Positions 34,855 through 47,310 of a stretch of 64,000 nucleotides of DNA are shown here, piece after piece; position 1 is the first letter of the stretch, and every line of letters begins with the position of its first letter. Under the pieces are notes generated by a model. That model saw only the letters and a list, made by a program, of their open reading frames with translations. It did no database searches and was not told the DNA's origin. The position numbers and the translations under genes are program-made. This DNA comes from Chelonoidis abingdonii. Its lineage: Eukaryota > Chordata > Testudines > Testudinidae. The stretch is taken from assembly GCF_003597395.2 (NCBI RefSeq), contig NC_133773.1, forward strand, positions 62,147,380 through 62,211,379, read 5' to 3'.

Positions 34855-34973
34855 CTCTTGCTCCCTTCTCTTTTCCTCATCTTCCTACTCATTCTGCCTC
34901 CTCTTTTTCCCCCCTTTTCTCTCCCTTTTACTTTTCCCCTCCTCTTGCTTTCTCTTCCCTTTCTCTCTGTTTT
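34855..34973 (+). repeat. polypyrimidine tract
   Basis: About 120 bp almost free of purines on the + strand, made of CTC, TTC and CCC runs. It is not a simple tandem repeat. Such tracts can form triplex DNA; the frames read on both strands here are products of the base bias. Confidence 0.8.
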
Positions 34974-36025
34974 ACTTATCAGGAATTGAATACCCTTAGT
35001 AGGCTGAAGCAGCAACATATTGGATTCAGTAGAAATGATAGTGACACAGACTAGGACACAGTACATGCAAAAATAAAATTTAGTCTCTTAAAATTGTATA
35101 TACCGAAGGTTATATGTCAGGAAGGCTAGAGATCAGCTAGAAACTTGGTAAATCAGGGCGGATGTATGAGAGCAGCTGAGAAAACAAATACACATACTCA
35201 CTGCTCTGTACAAGGTCTCTTAAAAGCCTTGACATGCTCCCTGAACAAATGAATGTAGTCTTTTCTTTGTATATGAAGCAGTGACATGCTGACCAAATAC
35301 TATAAGGTAGAACGGGTCAGAATTTTTTCTTAATTTTTGCCTCCTTGCGCCCCTCCCACCTAAATTTTTTCGCCAGGCAGCTTTTGGTTTTCAGCTTTCC
35401 AACAAAAGAATCCAATATTTTTGAGGAAAGCAAACAGTTTCTGTGAACATTTTCATGTAGCTGAAACCTCATTTTCTGTTGGAGGGGAAAAAAAGTTGTG
35501 ATTTAAATGTTTTGACCAGCTCTAATGTGATGGCTTGTAGAGCTCCAGTTTTGAGGGCCTACTCTGTGTTTTATGAAACATGATAAAGCTCTGTCATGAA
35601 GCTCATAATATTTTTTGGGGAAAAGATGTAAAAGATTAGTTGGGGCTTATGGTATGTAAAAAAAATATGGGTAGCTTTTTTGGGGAAAGGGAGGAGGTGT
35701 TTTGGAAGTGAAAGTGGTCTGAACATAGACTCCATTTTGAGGCTCTGAATTTACCATTGATAAGATGTCAAAAGTTGCGGTGCATCTCTTTTTAAGTTTC
35801 TTAATACTGAAACTTCTCATCTACCTAACTGTTTCTAGCTACTTATGCGGCCCTGTGGTAACTGAGCATCTGGCAGTTTTGAAGACTGGTAAAAGAGAGG
35901 TTTTTTTTTTTTTTTTTTTTTTTTGAATAGAGATGCAAGAGTTGTGGTTTTCTGTTTACTAGAGTATCTTGAAGGATAACTCAATTTTTAATGGAGACAG
36001 GTGTGTGTTGCTTGCATTCTCATTA

Positions 36026-36244
36026 TCTGTTCCAAAAGATTCAAAAATATAGACTTATACTTCAACCCTACAAGCCATGCAAAATATCAGCATTAGACAT
36101 GTCACATTAGATTTTTTTTTTTTTTTTTTTAAGGCAGATGAAGGATGATTTTGTAGTTTGTTCTCCACCAGTAATTTCAGTTAAGGATTTTTCTTATCTG
36201 TTGTATGATTGTGATTCACTATACTTTGTAAAAAGAACACTTGA
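36026..36244 (+). repeat. left copy of gap-flanking duplication
   Basis: From TCTGTTCCAAAAGATTC to AAAAAGAACACTTGA. The same sequence follows the N gap at 36345-36566 with no difference except the poly-T length (19 T here, 22 T there). Identity outside a homopolymer points to one locus assembled twice. Confidence 0.95.
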
Positions 36245-36344
36245 NNNNNNNNNNNNNNNNNNNNNNNNNNNNNNNNNNNNNNNNNNNNNNNNNNNNNNNN
36301 NNNNNNNNNNNNNNNNNNNNNNNNNNNNNNNNNNNNNNNNNNNN
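36245..36344. other. assembly gap, 100 N
   Basis: Exactly 100 N, the usual placeholder for a gap of unknown size, placed between two copies of the same 220-bp sequence. Confidence 1.
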
Positions 36345-36566
36345 TCTGTTCCAAAAGATTCAAAAATATAGACTTATACTTCAACCCTACAAGCCATGCA
36401 AAATATCAGCATTAGACATGTCACATTAGATTTTTTTTTTTTTTTTTTTTTTAAGGCAGATGAAGGATGATTTTGTAGTTTGTTCTCCACCAGTAATTTC
36501 AGTTAAGGATTTTTCTTATCTGTTGTATGATTGTGATTCACTATACTTTGTAAAAAGAACACTTGA
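36345..36566 (+). repeat. right copy of gap-flanking duplication
   Basis: Second copy of 36026-36244, after which the sequence continues (AATTATAGG). It starts abruptly at the gap edge and ends at the base where the left copy meets the gap, as expected for overlapping contig ends that were not merged. Confidence 0.95.
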
Positions 36567-39369
36567 ATTATAGGAATTTTTTTGAGTAGATGAAGGATGC
36601 CTAGGAAGCATAATAAATAACTTTTCTGTGTACTTATTTGCAGTTTAAAGTTCATTCTAGGTCAAACAAGAGAGCATTGATATGTAACATCTGACTATGG
36701 AAGAACATTTCTGTAGTGTTTAAGAGAAACTGAAAAATATCTAGGTTTTGTAACATCTTTGTGTCTTATCCAACAGATAAGGTCATTTGGTATCAAATCT
36801 GTGTGGGAAAGGAATCTGGAATATAGCTTTGAGGAGGAGATTGGTGTAAAATTTTTAGAGGCACCTTTATAGTTTTCAGTTTGTGGAAAACAGAATTCAG
36901 AAGCTTTATTTGGTCCTTTCATTGTTGCATTGGTTTCACTTGGAGATTAATCACCAGTGCCCTCTGTATAGAAAGCAACTGCATCATCTGTTCCATCTCT
37001 CCGGAAAAGTTATGATATCAAGAGTTTTCAATCAAATTAGCAATTTTCTGCACAGGTGTTTGCACCTTACTCACATGATGCGTGTGTTGGGAGTTTATTC
37101 AATTACAAATCTGACTTAGAATTCCATACAAACTGTTTTGTAGTCCTTTCAAATAAATATATTCTGAAAATATTGGTTCATGGACTCTCCTCGCTCCCTG
37201 GACTGAAGGGGATTAAAAATCTCACAGCTCTGATCAACCTTAGCTTTATTCAAATTGATTATTGAAGCTTTGAAATCTTCTTTCTTTTTTTCTTCAAATC
37301 TAGGGTCTATTTTGTTTTGGATAAATGCAGACATCATTGCGGGGAAAGGGCGGGGGGGGGGAGAATCTACTGGGAATAGAATGTATGGCTAAGCAGGGTA
37401 TAGGAATTCAGCACTCAAACTTTGCCACTTATGGGAGGACATGGGCTGGGAGTATGTTCATCACCTGAGATGATGGGGAAAGAACAAAACAATGAGACAG
37501 TCTAGTGATTTTTGTTTTTCACCTGATTTGAGTAGCATCACCTGACTCTGAGAGGAAACACATTCTCTTTGTCTGATTGGAGTGATGCTGCAATTTAGGT
37601 ACCTTCTGAAAATGGAGACTAAACAAAGGGGTACAAGTAGAAGGGGAATCCTTGAGTATTGAGGGACTTGAGACCCACTACTGAATTCTCTTCAAGAGGA
37701 AAAAAACAAGGGAAGGAATTTTTAAACATGTCATTTCAGACACTTGCCTCTGAAAACTGTAAGATACTTGTTTAATGGCGAGGCAAGCATGTTTTATACC
37801 AAGAGGGCAATGACACCCCATCCATTGGCTTTTTGAAGTATTTTATCTGCTTTCATGCTGGTCTCTACAGTGTTGTATTTTCAGTTGTTTGTCTGAGCAG
37901 GATGATAGATGCTTGACAAATAAAATAATTACTGAGGCCTCTAGCCCAAGCATAGCCATTACTCATGTCGGCAATACGAGCAGTGACAACCCTTCAGGGT
38001 GCGGACTGGTAAACTGCCTTTCCAAAAGGAAACTAAGCTTTTCTGCTGTTTCTGCATTGGCATTGAGAGTGTAGGTAACCCTTTTGTGAGAGGAAATCTA
38101 ATTGATGGAATCCCTCCATCTTGAAATGTCCATAAACCATCCAAGTGTTTAGCTCCTCAAGTTTATCAGTAGATGAAGCCTTTATTAGTTTGTTTTGGTG
38201 CTTTAGAAGATTTCTTTTCTCACCCTTATCCACAGAGCAAATGATCCCTTACACCTGTTCCATTTCAACAGGTTCATTGGTTTTCCTGACTGAACAGGTT
38301 AACTGCTGTGGAAAACTTAGAATAAATGTCCAACCACGTCTAGTTGCTTCTTCTAGATTGCTTTTATGGCTGTAGCAAAAAAGCTGTTTAGGGTCTTTTC
38401 TCAAACAGCTCCAATTGTGCCATAATTGTGAAATTTCAGTAAGGCACCCACTGTATTGGTCTGGAAGAGGTGGTGCATTGAGCTTTCATACACAATTATC
38501 GCCACTTTATTTTTGAGGAAGGAAGGAACCAGCTCTGTATATGTCATCCCACATTCTCTCAATCTCTTTGCGCCAAGGATGCTGGGTGGCCTGGGGATAG
38601 AATAAAGGGCATCATCTCTTACTGTGCAGTAAACATGAGGGTCTCCAAGACCAGAGGAGGAGTAAAGGCAGTTTAAAAAAACCCAATCTTAAAATTTTTA
38701 TTTGGCACTTTACCTCTTCAAAGAACTTTGCACTCCTTAATTAATTTTCTCAGCTCTCTTTGGAGACAGGTAAGTAGTAGTGCCCTCAAAAATACGGAAG
38801 CTGAAGATGAGAGGTTGAGTGATTTGCCTGTGACAACAAAAAAGCCTCTTCCAGACCCAGGTTTAGAATTTGATAGTTCTTAGCTCCTGGTTTTGTACTT
38901 GGGACCATTAGCCCATGCCTCCTTGTAAGAGATTAAACTGTTATTGGTCCTTCTCTATCCTCTCGTTCGCTGAATTTTTAGACTGCTCATCCTCTTTTCA
39001 TCCTTTTTATACTGTTTCTCTAATAATACAAACTGTGATTCTCATACAATGTTCCATTCATGCATAGCCTACATTCTGCTCCTACTGCACAAACTCTACA
39101 TCTAACTTGATGACAATTTAGGAGGTGATAAAAAAGGAATTTAATTTCAAATCTTGCTCCTGTTTTGAGCTGATGTTTTAGATGTTACCACCTCATTCGT
39201 GAAACAGTGTAATGGAATTGTCTGAGCTCTGTTTGTACTGAGATCCAAGAACTACAACTAAAATGTTACTCAAATATGTCATATACCCTGAACTCATTGA
39301 CCAGCATTGCCCTTCCACCTTCCTCACATTTTGATTTGTGTGTCTCAGAGCCTGTATGAAATGGCAGTG

Positions 39370-39414
<45 letters not shown>

Positions 39415-41795
39415 TAGTTGACATTTTCCCTTCCCTGATTGATAAAGATCTTTGCAAGAAATAGTCTCTGTTTAAGGAGCACCAGCAAGAGTTATGTTTA
39501 GATCTATATATTAAGTGGTTCTTTATTCTGGCACTTTGAGAGAGGGCCCTACTGTCTATGACACAACATTGCTAGCCAGTGCTCTCCTGTGGCAATTGGT
39601 TGATAAGTAATTACACTGTAATATTAATTTTCTGGGTAATGAACTGATATGTAACTAGATGAACAACCATTTAAAAATCCGTTAAACACAGAGAACATGC
39701 TTATATGTTAAATATGGAGAGAAATCCTAATAGAAACCTTTTCATAACAGCATGTATATATGTGTGAAGAGTTTTTCAATACGCTGTGTTTCAGTGCCTT
39801 CCATTTTTTGTTAGACACTGAGCCAAAGTGAATTGGAAGACTAATCTTTTATCCTCTTTCCTCTGAGCTATCAAAGAGGTGTTAGGACAGATGCTTAAGT
39901 CCTTACTAAAATTAAACAGCGTTTGTGCCAGATCTGAGTGCTCTAGAAGACACTGAAGGAAAAGCTCGATTCAAAAAATTAGCCTAATAGAAAAAGGAAC
40001 ACTTCTGTAAAATGGCTGTCTGTGTCTTCAGGCTGGCTAGATTTTGTAATCTATTCAAATGGATCAAAACCTGATTGGACTGACTTTTTCATCCACTGCC
40101 TCTGTTCATATCCTACAAAGAAGCAAGGTGTAGTATTTACTCCCTCCACCTTTCAGGTGCCCTAATATTTCCAAGTCTGGTGGTTAGAGCCTGGGCCTGG
40201 TAGTCAGGACTATTAGATTATCTTTCCAGTTCTGCACATTACTTTCTGTGTTATCTTGGATACTGCCCCTTAACTTACTTTGTGGGGAAAAAAAACAACC
40301 CAGAAAATACCTTCCTGATTAATTATGAAGGACTTAGAAATTGCTGGAAGAAAGACTTTATGAAAATACGAAGTGTAGCATTACCTACTTTAAGGCTGGT
40401 TTGTACTTATTTCTTAAGTTTTTCTTTTGCTTCTTTCAACCTGTAACCATACAGCATGTGCATGCCTTCGTTCCCCATTTCTCTCTTCTCTCCAGCCCTC
40501 CATGATGGAAGCAACAAAAATGAAAGGAAAAGGCAAAGTAGAGTGAAGACAGAGGAAGAAAGATTCTACTCTGGAAACAAGTTTCCAGGCTTCAAGCTAC
40601 TGGCAAAATGCTTTCCCCTATGCCTGCCTAGGGGACAGATTCCCAGACCTATCCATGATAGGCCCTTCTGTTCTTATGGAAGTAATGTCTCTTCCCTTTG
40701 TAGCTCTGCTGTCTTACACAGCCTACTGCCAGTCCGGAGCACTTGGAGGGAATACCGACAAGTAGCTTTCCATCTGTTTCCATCTAGTGAGACTTAATGA
40801 GAGTCTGGGATTGATGGGTTTCTTAGGTATTGATGACCGTATACTTGCTGTAAATACTCTCATGATGGATTTTTAACTCTAAGGAAGAGAGACACTATCC
40901 AATTCATGTGTGGGTCTCCCACTTTTAGGAGATGTTTCTGCTTTTCTTCATCATTAGGGTGGGTTGAGATACCACTGGCAGTAATCTGCTTTTGATCCCC
41001 ATCATTGTAAAGAATGACCTAACGGTGTGGTAGGCCCTTCCAACAGACAACTGCAGTGCTCTGCTCTTTCAGCTGGCTAGAGGCTGGAATTACATGTTCT
41101 GTAGTCCTCAGCACCATGAAATGACTCCTCACCTGTATGCATAAGGGAGTTGCAAGGAGTCTGGGACTTCTGCCTCCATTCCAGCTAGAGTAGATCATCA
41201 GGTTGGTAGTATCAAGTATTTGTTTGCTTAATGTTGTGGATTTTTTCAGTTAAATGTTTTCTCTAAAAGCCTCAAGGCTAGCAAAATGTTTACTCTGAAG
41301 TCTAGGAAAATATTTGTTGTTGAAAGCACTTGTGCAAAGACAACTTAGGTCTCAGTTCTGAGTGTCTACCATGAAACTAGGATTTTGTTAAGTAAATTAG
41401 TTTGGTAACCAAAATATATTTTTTAATTAAGTTGTGCTGCAGGTAAGTCCTAGTCTGGTGGGCAGTAAGTACATTTCATTTGTTGGGACTAAGTTTTTGG
41501 TTGTCCCAAGTTACCAAGAAATGTTCCCTCCGCCCCGCCATGCCATTGTATTAGTTATCTGAAAGTTCAGCTGTGCTGGTGATGAGGCAACCTATTCAAG
41601 GATCACAAGATATCCCTGTTCCATTCATACATGATCAGATACTTCAGATTCTTTCATTTGCAAACCCAGAGATACAAATTAGTTTTATCTCAGTGGGAAG
41701 GGCCTACAGTAATTTTAAAAAGCATTATTGGGTCCACTGTTTAAGAAAAAGTACATCCCTATATCTAGTTATGTTTAAAAAAGACATTACAAATT
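36567..41795. other. intergenic, no gene recognised
   Basis: AT-rich DNA. A (TA)n/(T)n simple tract is at 39369-39412. A weak MIR-like relic lies at about 38760-38900 (GATTTGCCTGTGACAACAAA, CCAGACCCAGG). The open frames at 37889-38375 and 40456-40797 have no known motif. Confidence 0.55.
39369..39412. repeat. (TA)n then poly-T simple repeat
   Basis: A TA run passing into a T run of about 30, ending before AGTAGTTG. This is a likely length-variable and assembly-prone site. Confidence 0.9.
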
Positions 41796-41920
41796 GCATC
41801 CGATGAAGTGGGTATTCACCCATGAAAGCTCATGCTCCAAAACGTTTGTTAGTCTATAAGGTGCTACAGGATTCTCTGCTGCTTTTACAGATCCAGACTA
41901 ACACGGCTACCCCTCTGATA
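41796..41920 (+). repeat. interspersed repeat 'ACACGGCTAC' family
   Basis: Runs from GCATCCGATGAAGTGGG through GTTAGTCTATAAGGTGCTAC to CAGACTAACACGGCTACCCC. Two other copies occur in the window: 49190-49319 (same strand) and 17371-17462 (opposite strand). No tRNA promoter boxes are evident. The family is abundant in turtle and crocodilian DNA as I recall it, but I cannot give its name. Confidence 0.8.
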
Positions 41921-43769
41921 CTTATTACCAACTTAAAAACCATTTCTTTCCATGAATTTTTAAACTTTCTATTTTTACATGTAACACCTAAGATTATTAT
42001 CTGAGAGAAGGGCGGACTTTGTTCTCTATTCGCTTTACTTTGTGTACAGTCAGTTTCACTGTTTTCTTCAGTATAGTCAGTTTCCACGTTGTTACATGAA
42101 AGAACCACCCCGACAACCTAGGAAAGAAAAACAGGAAATACTATTGTAAAACTACTATAATTCTCAGGCAATTATCTTCCTCAAAACCCAATTGGCCAAT
42201 TATGCCTTTTAATTTAACCACAGATGAGACTTTAATTTGGTCAGAGAAAAGGAAATAAAAGTAACAAACCAATCAAGTTAGCACAGCAAGGGGAGTGCTT
42301 GCTTACAAGCTACATTCAGCTTTAGTTCACTGTTGGGCTTTGTCTGTTTCAACTACCTCCAGCTGCAGTTGTCTCCAACCCAACATTTTTCTTTTGAATT
42401 CTGTATCCAGAATGTTCCAGGTCTGAAACGTGATTCTTCCAAAGTCACAAAAGTTCCATATGGCACACTTTCCCCCTGTCATTTTATAACTTAGAGATTT
42501 TAGTCTTTTGGGTAGTTCTTGATTCTCTTTTTCACAGGTGCCAGTCAGGAAGAGCAGCTGTTCCTTGTTCATCGTTTACCTTTAGAGAATCAGTTTCTGC
42601 AATAACCTCTTTATTTTTCAACTCAGTTTCTGTAGAAATGCTGTCATTGCAGTAATCAATTCACAATGAAAAATAAAACAATTTTCTCTCTTAACAATGC
42701 CATAGTGTCCATTTAAATTCCCTGTTGATTTGAACCTTTATTTAGCACTGATCAATACATTTGTTTGTTTGTCTATTTCTTTATCCATTTATCTGAGTCA
42801 GGTATGTCACAGACCCTGATACCTCTCTTGTAGCGCCTATATTCTATTCTCTTCCTCTGTAATTTCAAATCAATGCCTTGGGCTTCAGGAATAAAAACCC
42901 AGGAGATTTATGTCGTGGGTTTCTTACTCTGTTGCATATTCACCTTATCTTTCGGCTAAATCTTGTAAAATCACATCTAATTCTTATATAAACTAAATAA
43001 CTTTACTGGAATGTTCTGTGAGGCAGATCTGTGATCTTATAATACAAGAAAATGTGCAATACAATGTTACCAGGCTCTACCCTCATTAGTTTCTAATGTC
43101 CTTTAGAGTGTCTGCACAGAAAATGTTCTGCTAACCCAGGTGATGATGGGTGATGAACAGCTGATCTAATGTCTGGTGTATTACCACTCTCATTGTATTA
43201 TATACTTTGTCTAAGAAATAAGGACAGGATTTTGAATTCCTGATATGACTTAGTCAAACAGAAGAGTATATTAAACAAAATAAAATTTCTTCTATTTCTA
43301 TGCCTCTCTTACCATAATTGCAAGGTTATTTAATATCTTATTTAAGTAGCATTCAGGTCCCAGTCAGGATAAGATCTCTGTTGTGCTAGATGTAATACAA
43401 AAATATTGGAAGATAGTCTTTGCCCCAAAGTGCTTGCAATATTGTCTAAAAAAGAGATTCCGTACACTGATTCTGCCTGCTATTTTCAGATGCAAAAGGA
43501 TAGAGCATCAGCCTTATTGTATTACAGGGAAGCCTTGTTGTGGATACAGTAATGATATGTACCCAAGATTAAATGCCACCTCAGCATCCTGGTCACTGTC
43601 AGAGGCAAAATTCCTTCCTTTGCATCTAGTATCTTTAACAGAGCTTTAATATCAATGTTCAAGGTAAGTTATTCTTTCCTAATAAGTATTATTGGAATAA
43701 GTTCCTGGAATGTAATAGGGAGGTTTTTGTTTCAGAAACTGGAGGAAATGGGGAGGGGGGAGCATAAAC
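41921..43769. other. intergenic, SINE-like relic only
   Basis: AT-rich. Near 43370-43460 the sequence AGTCTTTGCCCCAAAGTGCT with TGCAATATTGTCTAA resembles the GCCCCAAAGAGCTTACAATC core of ancient amniote SINEs. The frame at 42327-42572 on - has no motif. No gene is seen. Confidence 0.5.
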
Positions 43770-43778
43770 ATTTTAGAC

Positions 43779-45318
43779 TTGAGTCTGACCAACAGGGAGG
43801 AATTTGTTACGAATCTAAAGGTTGAAGGCAATTTGGGTGAATGTGATCATGACATGATCAATTACATGATTCTAAGGACAGGAAGTAATGAGAGCAGCAG
43901 AAGGACGACTTTGGATTTCAATAAAGCAGTCTTTAACAAACTCCGAGAACTGGTAGGTAATGTCCCATGAGGAGAAAATCTAGGGGAAAAAGGAGTCCAG
44001 GAGTGCTGGCAGTTTGCGAAGAGAGGGCATAACAGCAAACTATCCCAGTAAAGGAAAGATAGGAAGAATAATAAGAGACTGAGATAGCTCCAGGAGGAGT
44101 TCTTTAATAAGCTGACTATCAAAAAGAGAGCCTACAAAAGTGGAAGCGTGGACAAATTTCGAAGGATTAGTACAAAAGACTAGCACAAGCATGCAAGTCC
44201 AGAATAAGAGAGACTAAGGCACAAAATGAGTTACACATAGCAAAGGATATAAAAGGCATTAAAAAGAAGTTGTATAAATATATTAGGAGCAAGAGAAAGA
44301 CAGAGGAAAGTGTAGACCCTCCGCTTACCAAAGATCTAGTAACACATGACATCAAGAACACAAGCCACAATAGGGAAAGAATATTTAAATAAATTAGTCA
44401 GCATGGCATGATGAAATTAATTGTAGAGTACTTAAGGAACTAGCTGACACAATCTTGGAACGATTAGCAATTAGCTCATGGAGAACGGGTGAGGTCCCAG
44501 AGGACTGGAGAAGGGGAATCATAATACCTGTCTTTAAAACAAAGGGAAACAAAGAGGACCAGGGGAATTATAGACCAGTTAGCATAACATTGATACCTGG
44601 AAAAATACTGGAACAAATTATTAATCAATCAATTTGTAAGCACCCAGAGGATAATAGAGTGATAAGTAATAGCCAACATGGATTTCTCAAGAAAGTCATG
44701 CCAAACCAACCTAATTTCCTTTTTTCACTGGGTTACTGGCCTAGTGGATAGAGGGAAAACAGTAGACATGATATATCTTCATTTCAGTAAGGCTTTTAAC
44801 ACAGTTCCATGTGACTTTCTCATAAGCAAACTAAAGAAATATGGTCTAGATTAAATTACTATAAGGTGAGTGCACAGCTGGTTGAAAAACTACTCAGAAT
44901 AGTTATCCATGATTCACTGTCAAACTGGGTGGACATATCTAGTGGGATGCCGGAGGGGTCTGTCTTGGATCCAGCACTATTTAATATTTTCATTACTGAC
45001 TTGGATAATGGCGTGAACAGAATGCTTAAAAATTTGCAGATGACACCCAGCTGGGAGAGGTTGCTAGCACTTTGGAGGACAGGATTAGAATTCAAAAGGA
45101 CCTTGACAAATTGGAGAATTAAACTGAAATAAACAAGATGAAATTCCATAAAGACAAATAGAAAGTGCTACACTCAGGAAGAAAAAAATCAAATGCACAA
45201 CTACAAAATGCAGACTAACTGGCTAGGCAGTAATACTGCTGAAAAGGACTCAGTGGTTATTGTTGATTCATATTCAATTTATAATCCACTATGTTCTGCA
45301 GTTGTGAAAAGACTAATC
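43779..45318 (+). pseudogene. CR1 ORF2 endonuclease/reverse transcriptase remains
   Basis: Broken coding blocks in CR1 order: [19 protein letters not shown] and [18 protein letters not shown] (endonuclease C-terminal part, 43779-43970), then EVPEDWRRGIIIPVFKTKGN and NYRPVSITLIPGKILEQII (44455-44751, first reverse transcriptase boxes), then SSGMPEGSVLDPALFNIFIT (44940-45000, the box before the catalytic DD). A frameshift follows at about 45035, at the ADDTxL-type segment. The blocks lie in different frames with stops between them. Confidence 0.85.
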
Positions 45319-45867
45319 CAGTGGTCCCTAACTTTTGAGGGTCGCACTCCCCCCTTGAAGTTGTCCACACCCCTTCCCCCTCCTGAAGCTGGGCCAGGAG
45401 TAGGCCTTAGCTCCTGGCAGGATTGGACTCAGACAGGGGTAACGGGCTAAGGCTGGGGCTGCAGCTGGGGATGGGTCTGAGACAAGGAGCAGGGCTGCAG
45501 CCACAGGCTGGGGGCAGAAGCAGAGCTGCAGCAGGACTGCAGTGGGGGCCAGCAGTGGCTTCGCTCTCGGCCTTGCCCCCTGGCTCAACCCCGGGCCAGA
45601 AATGGAGCTGCGGCCAGTGGCCAAGGCTGGCTGGGGGCTGCCACGGCCCTGGAAGCAGAACTGCACCGATGCTGGAGATGGAGCCAGGCATGGGGATGGG
45701 AGCCGGGGATGTGGCTGGGGGCAAGATTGACGCAGAGTTGGGGACAGAGAGGGGCTCGGTGGTGCACCTTCCCTGCTCCCCTGGGGGCTGACCCAGTCCC
45801 TGACATGCCCACAGACGTTCCTCCATGCCCCTTTAGGGGACTGTGCCCCACACTTTGGGGACCTCTG
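45319..45867. mobile_element. GC-rich hAT-type element nested in CR1
   Basis: Begins CAGTGGTCCCTAACTTTTG and ends CACTTTGGGGACCTCTG, imperfect inverted copies. The flanks carry an exact 8-bp duplication GACTAATC (45311-45318 and 45868-45875). The interior is strikingly GC-rich with many GGGCTG/CAGCC phrases. The long frames on both strands here (up to 195 residues) come from this composition and cross the element's edges, so they are not genes. Confidence 0.92.
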
Positions 45868-46448
45868 GACTAATCTAATCCTGCAATGTATTAATAGGGT
45901 TTTTGTATGTAACACATGGGTGGTAATTGTTATGCTCTACTCGGCACAGGTTATGCCTCAGATATGGCCAGCCTGAAGAGAGTCCAGAGGAGAACAACAA
46001 AAATGATAAAAGGTTTAGAAAATCTGACGTATGAGGACAGGTTAAAAAACTGGGTATGTTTTTAATCTTGAGATATCAGGTTCTTCCATCAGTCTTCTAA
46101 GTCTTCAAACATGTGAAGTCCTTATAAGAGGACTGTGATCAATTGTTCTCCATGTCCACTGATGTAGCACAAGAAGTAACGGCCTTTAATCTGCAGCAGG
46201 GAAGATTTAGGTTAGCTATTGGGGGAAGGGGGTGAGTGGAGAGACTTCGAAACTATAAGGATAACGAAGCATTGGAATAGGCTTCTAAGGGAGGCTGTGG
46301 AATCCCTGTCATTGGAGGTTTTTAAGAACAAGTTAGATGAACATCTGTCGGCAATGGTCTAAGGTATGCTTGGTCCCATCTCAGCAGAGAGTGCTGGACT
46401 AGATGATCTCTTGAGATCCTGTCCAGCCCTATACTTCTATGATTGAAT

Positions 46449-47120
46449 GACTCCAAAATAATAACTAATGCCTCTCTTTTCAGTTTGAGACTAATGCTTT
46501 TCAGCTTTTAATGTTCTTGATAGAAATGCAACAAGTTTTCTTTACCATCTTTACATACGTGAGAAATTTAAAAGGTCCTATCCCCTACTAGAGGAACAGT
46601 GCCTGCTAATATTAAAGAAGGCTCTGGATTAAAGTGGACCCATATATTGGAACTATTCAGCTTTGCTTTTTTTCTACAAAAATCTCATTTTTCTTTACAT
46701 GACAAACCCATTTTACATGTTTGACGCAGTCAAGATATTGGATGTGTTGATGTAGACAAAGTTGAACTTCATCTACAGTAGTTTAACATGATCAGAATGA
46801 TCTCAGCATTGATTTAGGGCTATATAGACTATAGGTGCAGTACTGGAAGCTAGTTAGAGTTCATTTTTTGGAAAATGACTGATTGATGTCTTTTTAGTGG
46901 CTGTTGTGATGATGATATGAGATTGGTGTGCCCCACCTCCTGTCTTCCCTTGCCGTTGGGTATCCTCTTTCTTCCCCATGTGTTGGTTCATGCTAAATAG
47001 ATTAAGAATCTTCTTAATTTACTTTGAATTTTCATAAATATGTAGAGTTCCAATACTGTTATTTGCACAAAGCAAAGGAGTATTAGCTAGATATCTTGCT
47101 GATGATTCATATGTATTAGC
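46449..47120. other. intergenic, no feature
   Basis: AT-rich sequence with no repeat, coding or regulatory signal that I can recognise. Confidence 0.6.
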
Positions 47121-47310
47121 ATAGGAGGGATAGCTCAATGGTTTGCCCATTGGCCTGCTAAACCTAGGGTTGAGAGTTCAGTGCTTGAGGGGGCCACTTA
47201 AGAACCTGAGGCAAAATCAGTACTTGGGTCCTGCTAGTGAAGGCAGGGGGCTGGACTCAATGACCTTTCAGAGTCCCTTCCAGTTCTATGAGATAGGTAT
47301 ATATCTAATA
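47121..47310 (+). mobile_element. tRNA-derived SINE of the turtle type
   Basis: Starts ATAGGAGGGATAGCTCAATG, where TAGCTCAATGG matches the Pol III A box. GGTTGAGAGTTCAGTGC in the next 50 bp stands for the B box, degraded from GGTTCGA-type. The unit then passes into a non-tRNA body (GAGGGGGCCACTTAAG) and a 3' part GGACTCAATGACCTTTCAGA plus TTCCAGTTCTATGAGATAG that resembles a LINE tail. This layout matches the tRNA-Lys-derived SINE family known from cryptodire turtles, and is the best single clue to the host group. Confidence 0.82.

Larger units (their letters stand above)
32116..36025. other. intergenic, no gene recognised
   Basis: AT-rich DNA with poly-T/A runs (33418-33468, 33680-33712, 35902-35924). 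A MIR-like SINE relic is at 34370-34460 and a pyrimidine tract at 34855-34973. I see no coding, RNA or promoter signal. Confidence 0.6.
43770..46448 (+). mobile_element. CR1 LINE, 5'-truncated and split by a hAT element
   Basis: A + strand CR1 with ORF2 remains from about 43779 and a 3' end near 46448 reading GGACTAGATGATCTCTTGAG, then TTCTATGATTGAATGA, the characteristic CR1 tail. A 549-bp hAT element sits inside it at 45319-45867, with CR1 sequence resuming at TGCAATGTATTAATAGGG. The endonuclease part is only partly present. Confidence 0.88.

Noticed and set aside
42327..42572. 81-residue minus-strand frame starting MNKEQLLFLTGTCEK
   Set aside because: No recognisable family and no splice or promoter context; kept as chance.
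45328..45915. 195-residue minus-strand open frame and overlapping long frames
   Set aside because: They lie in the GC-rich hAT element, cross its right boundary, and are dominated by Ala, Pro and Ser from base bias.
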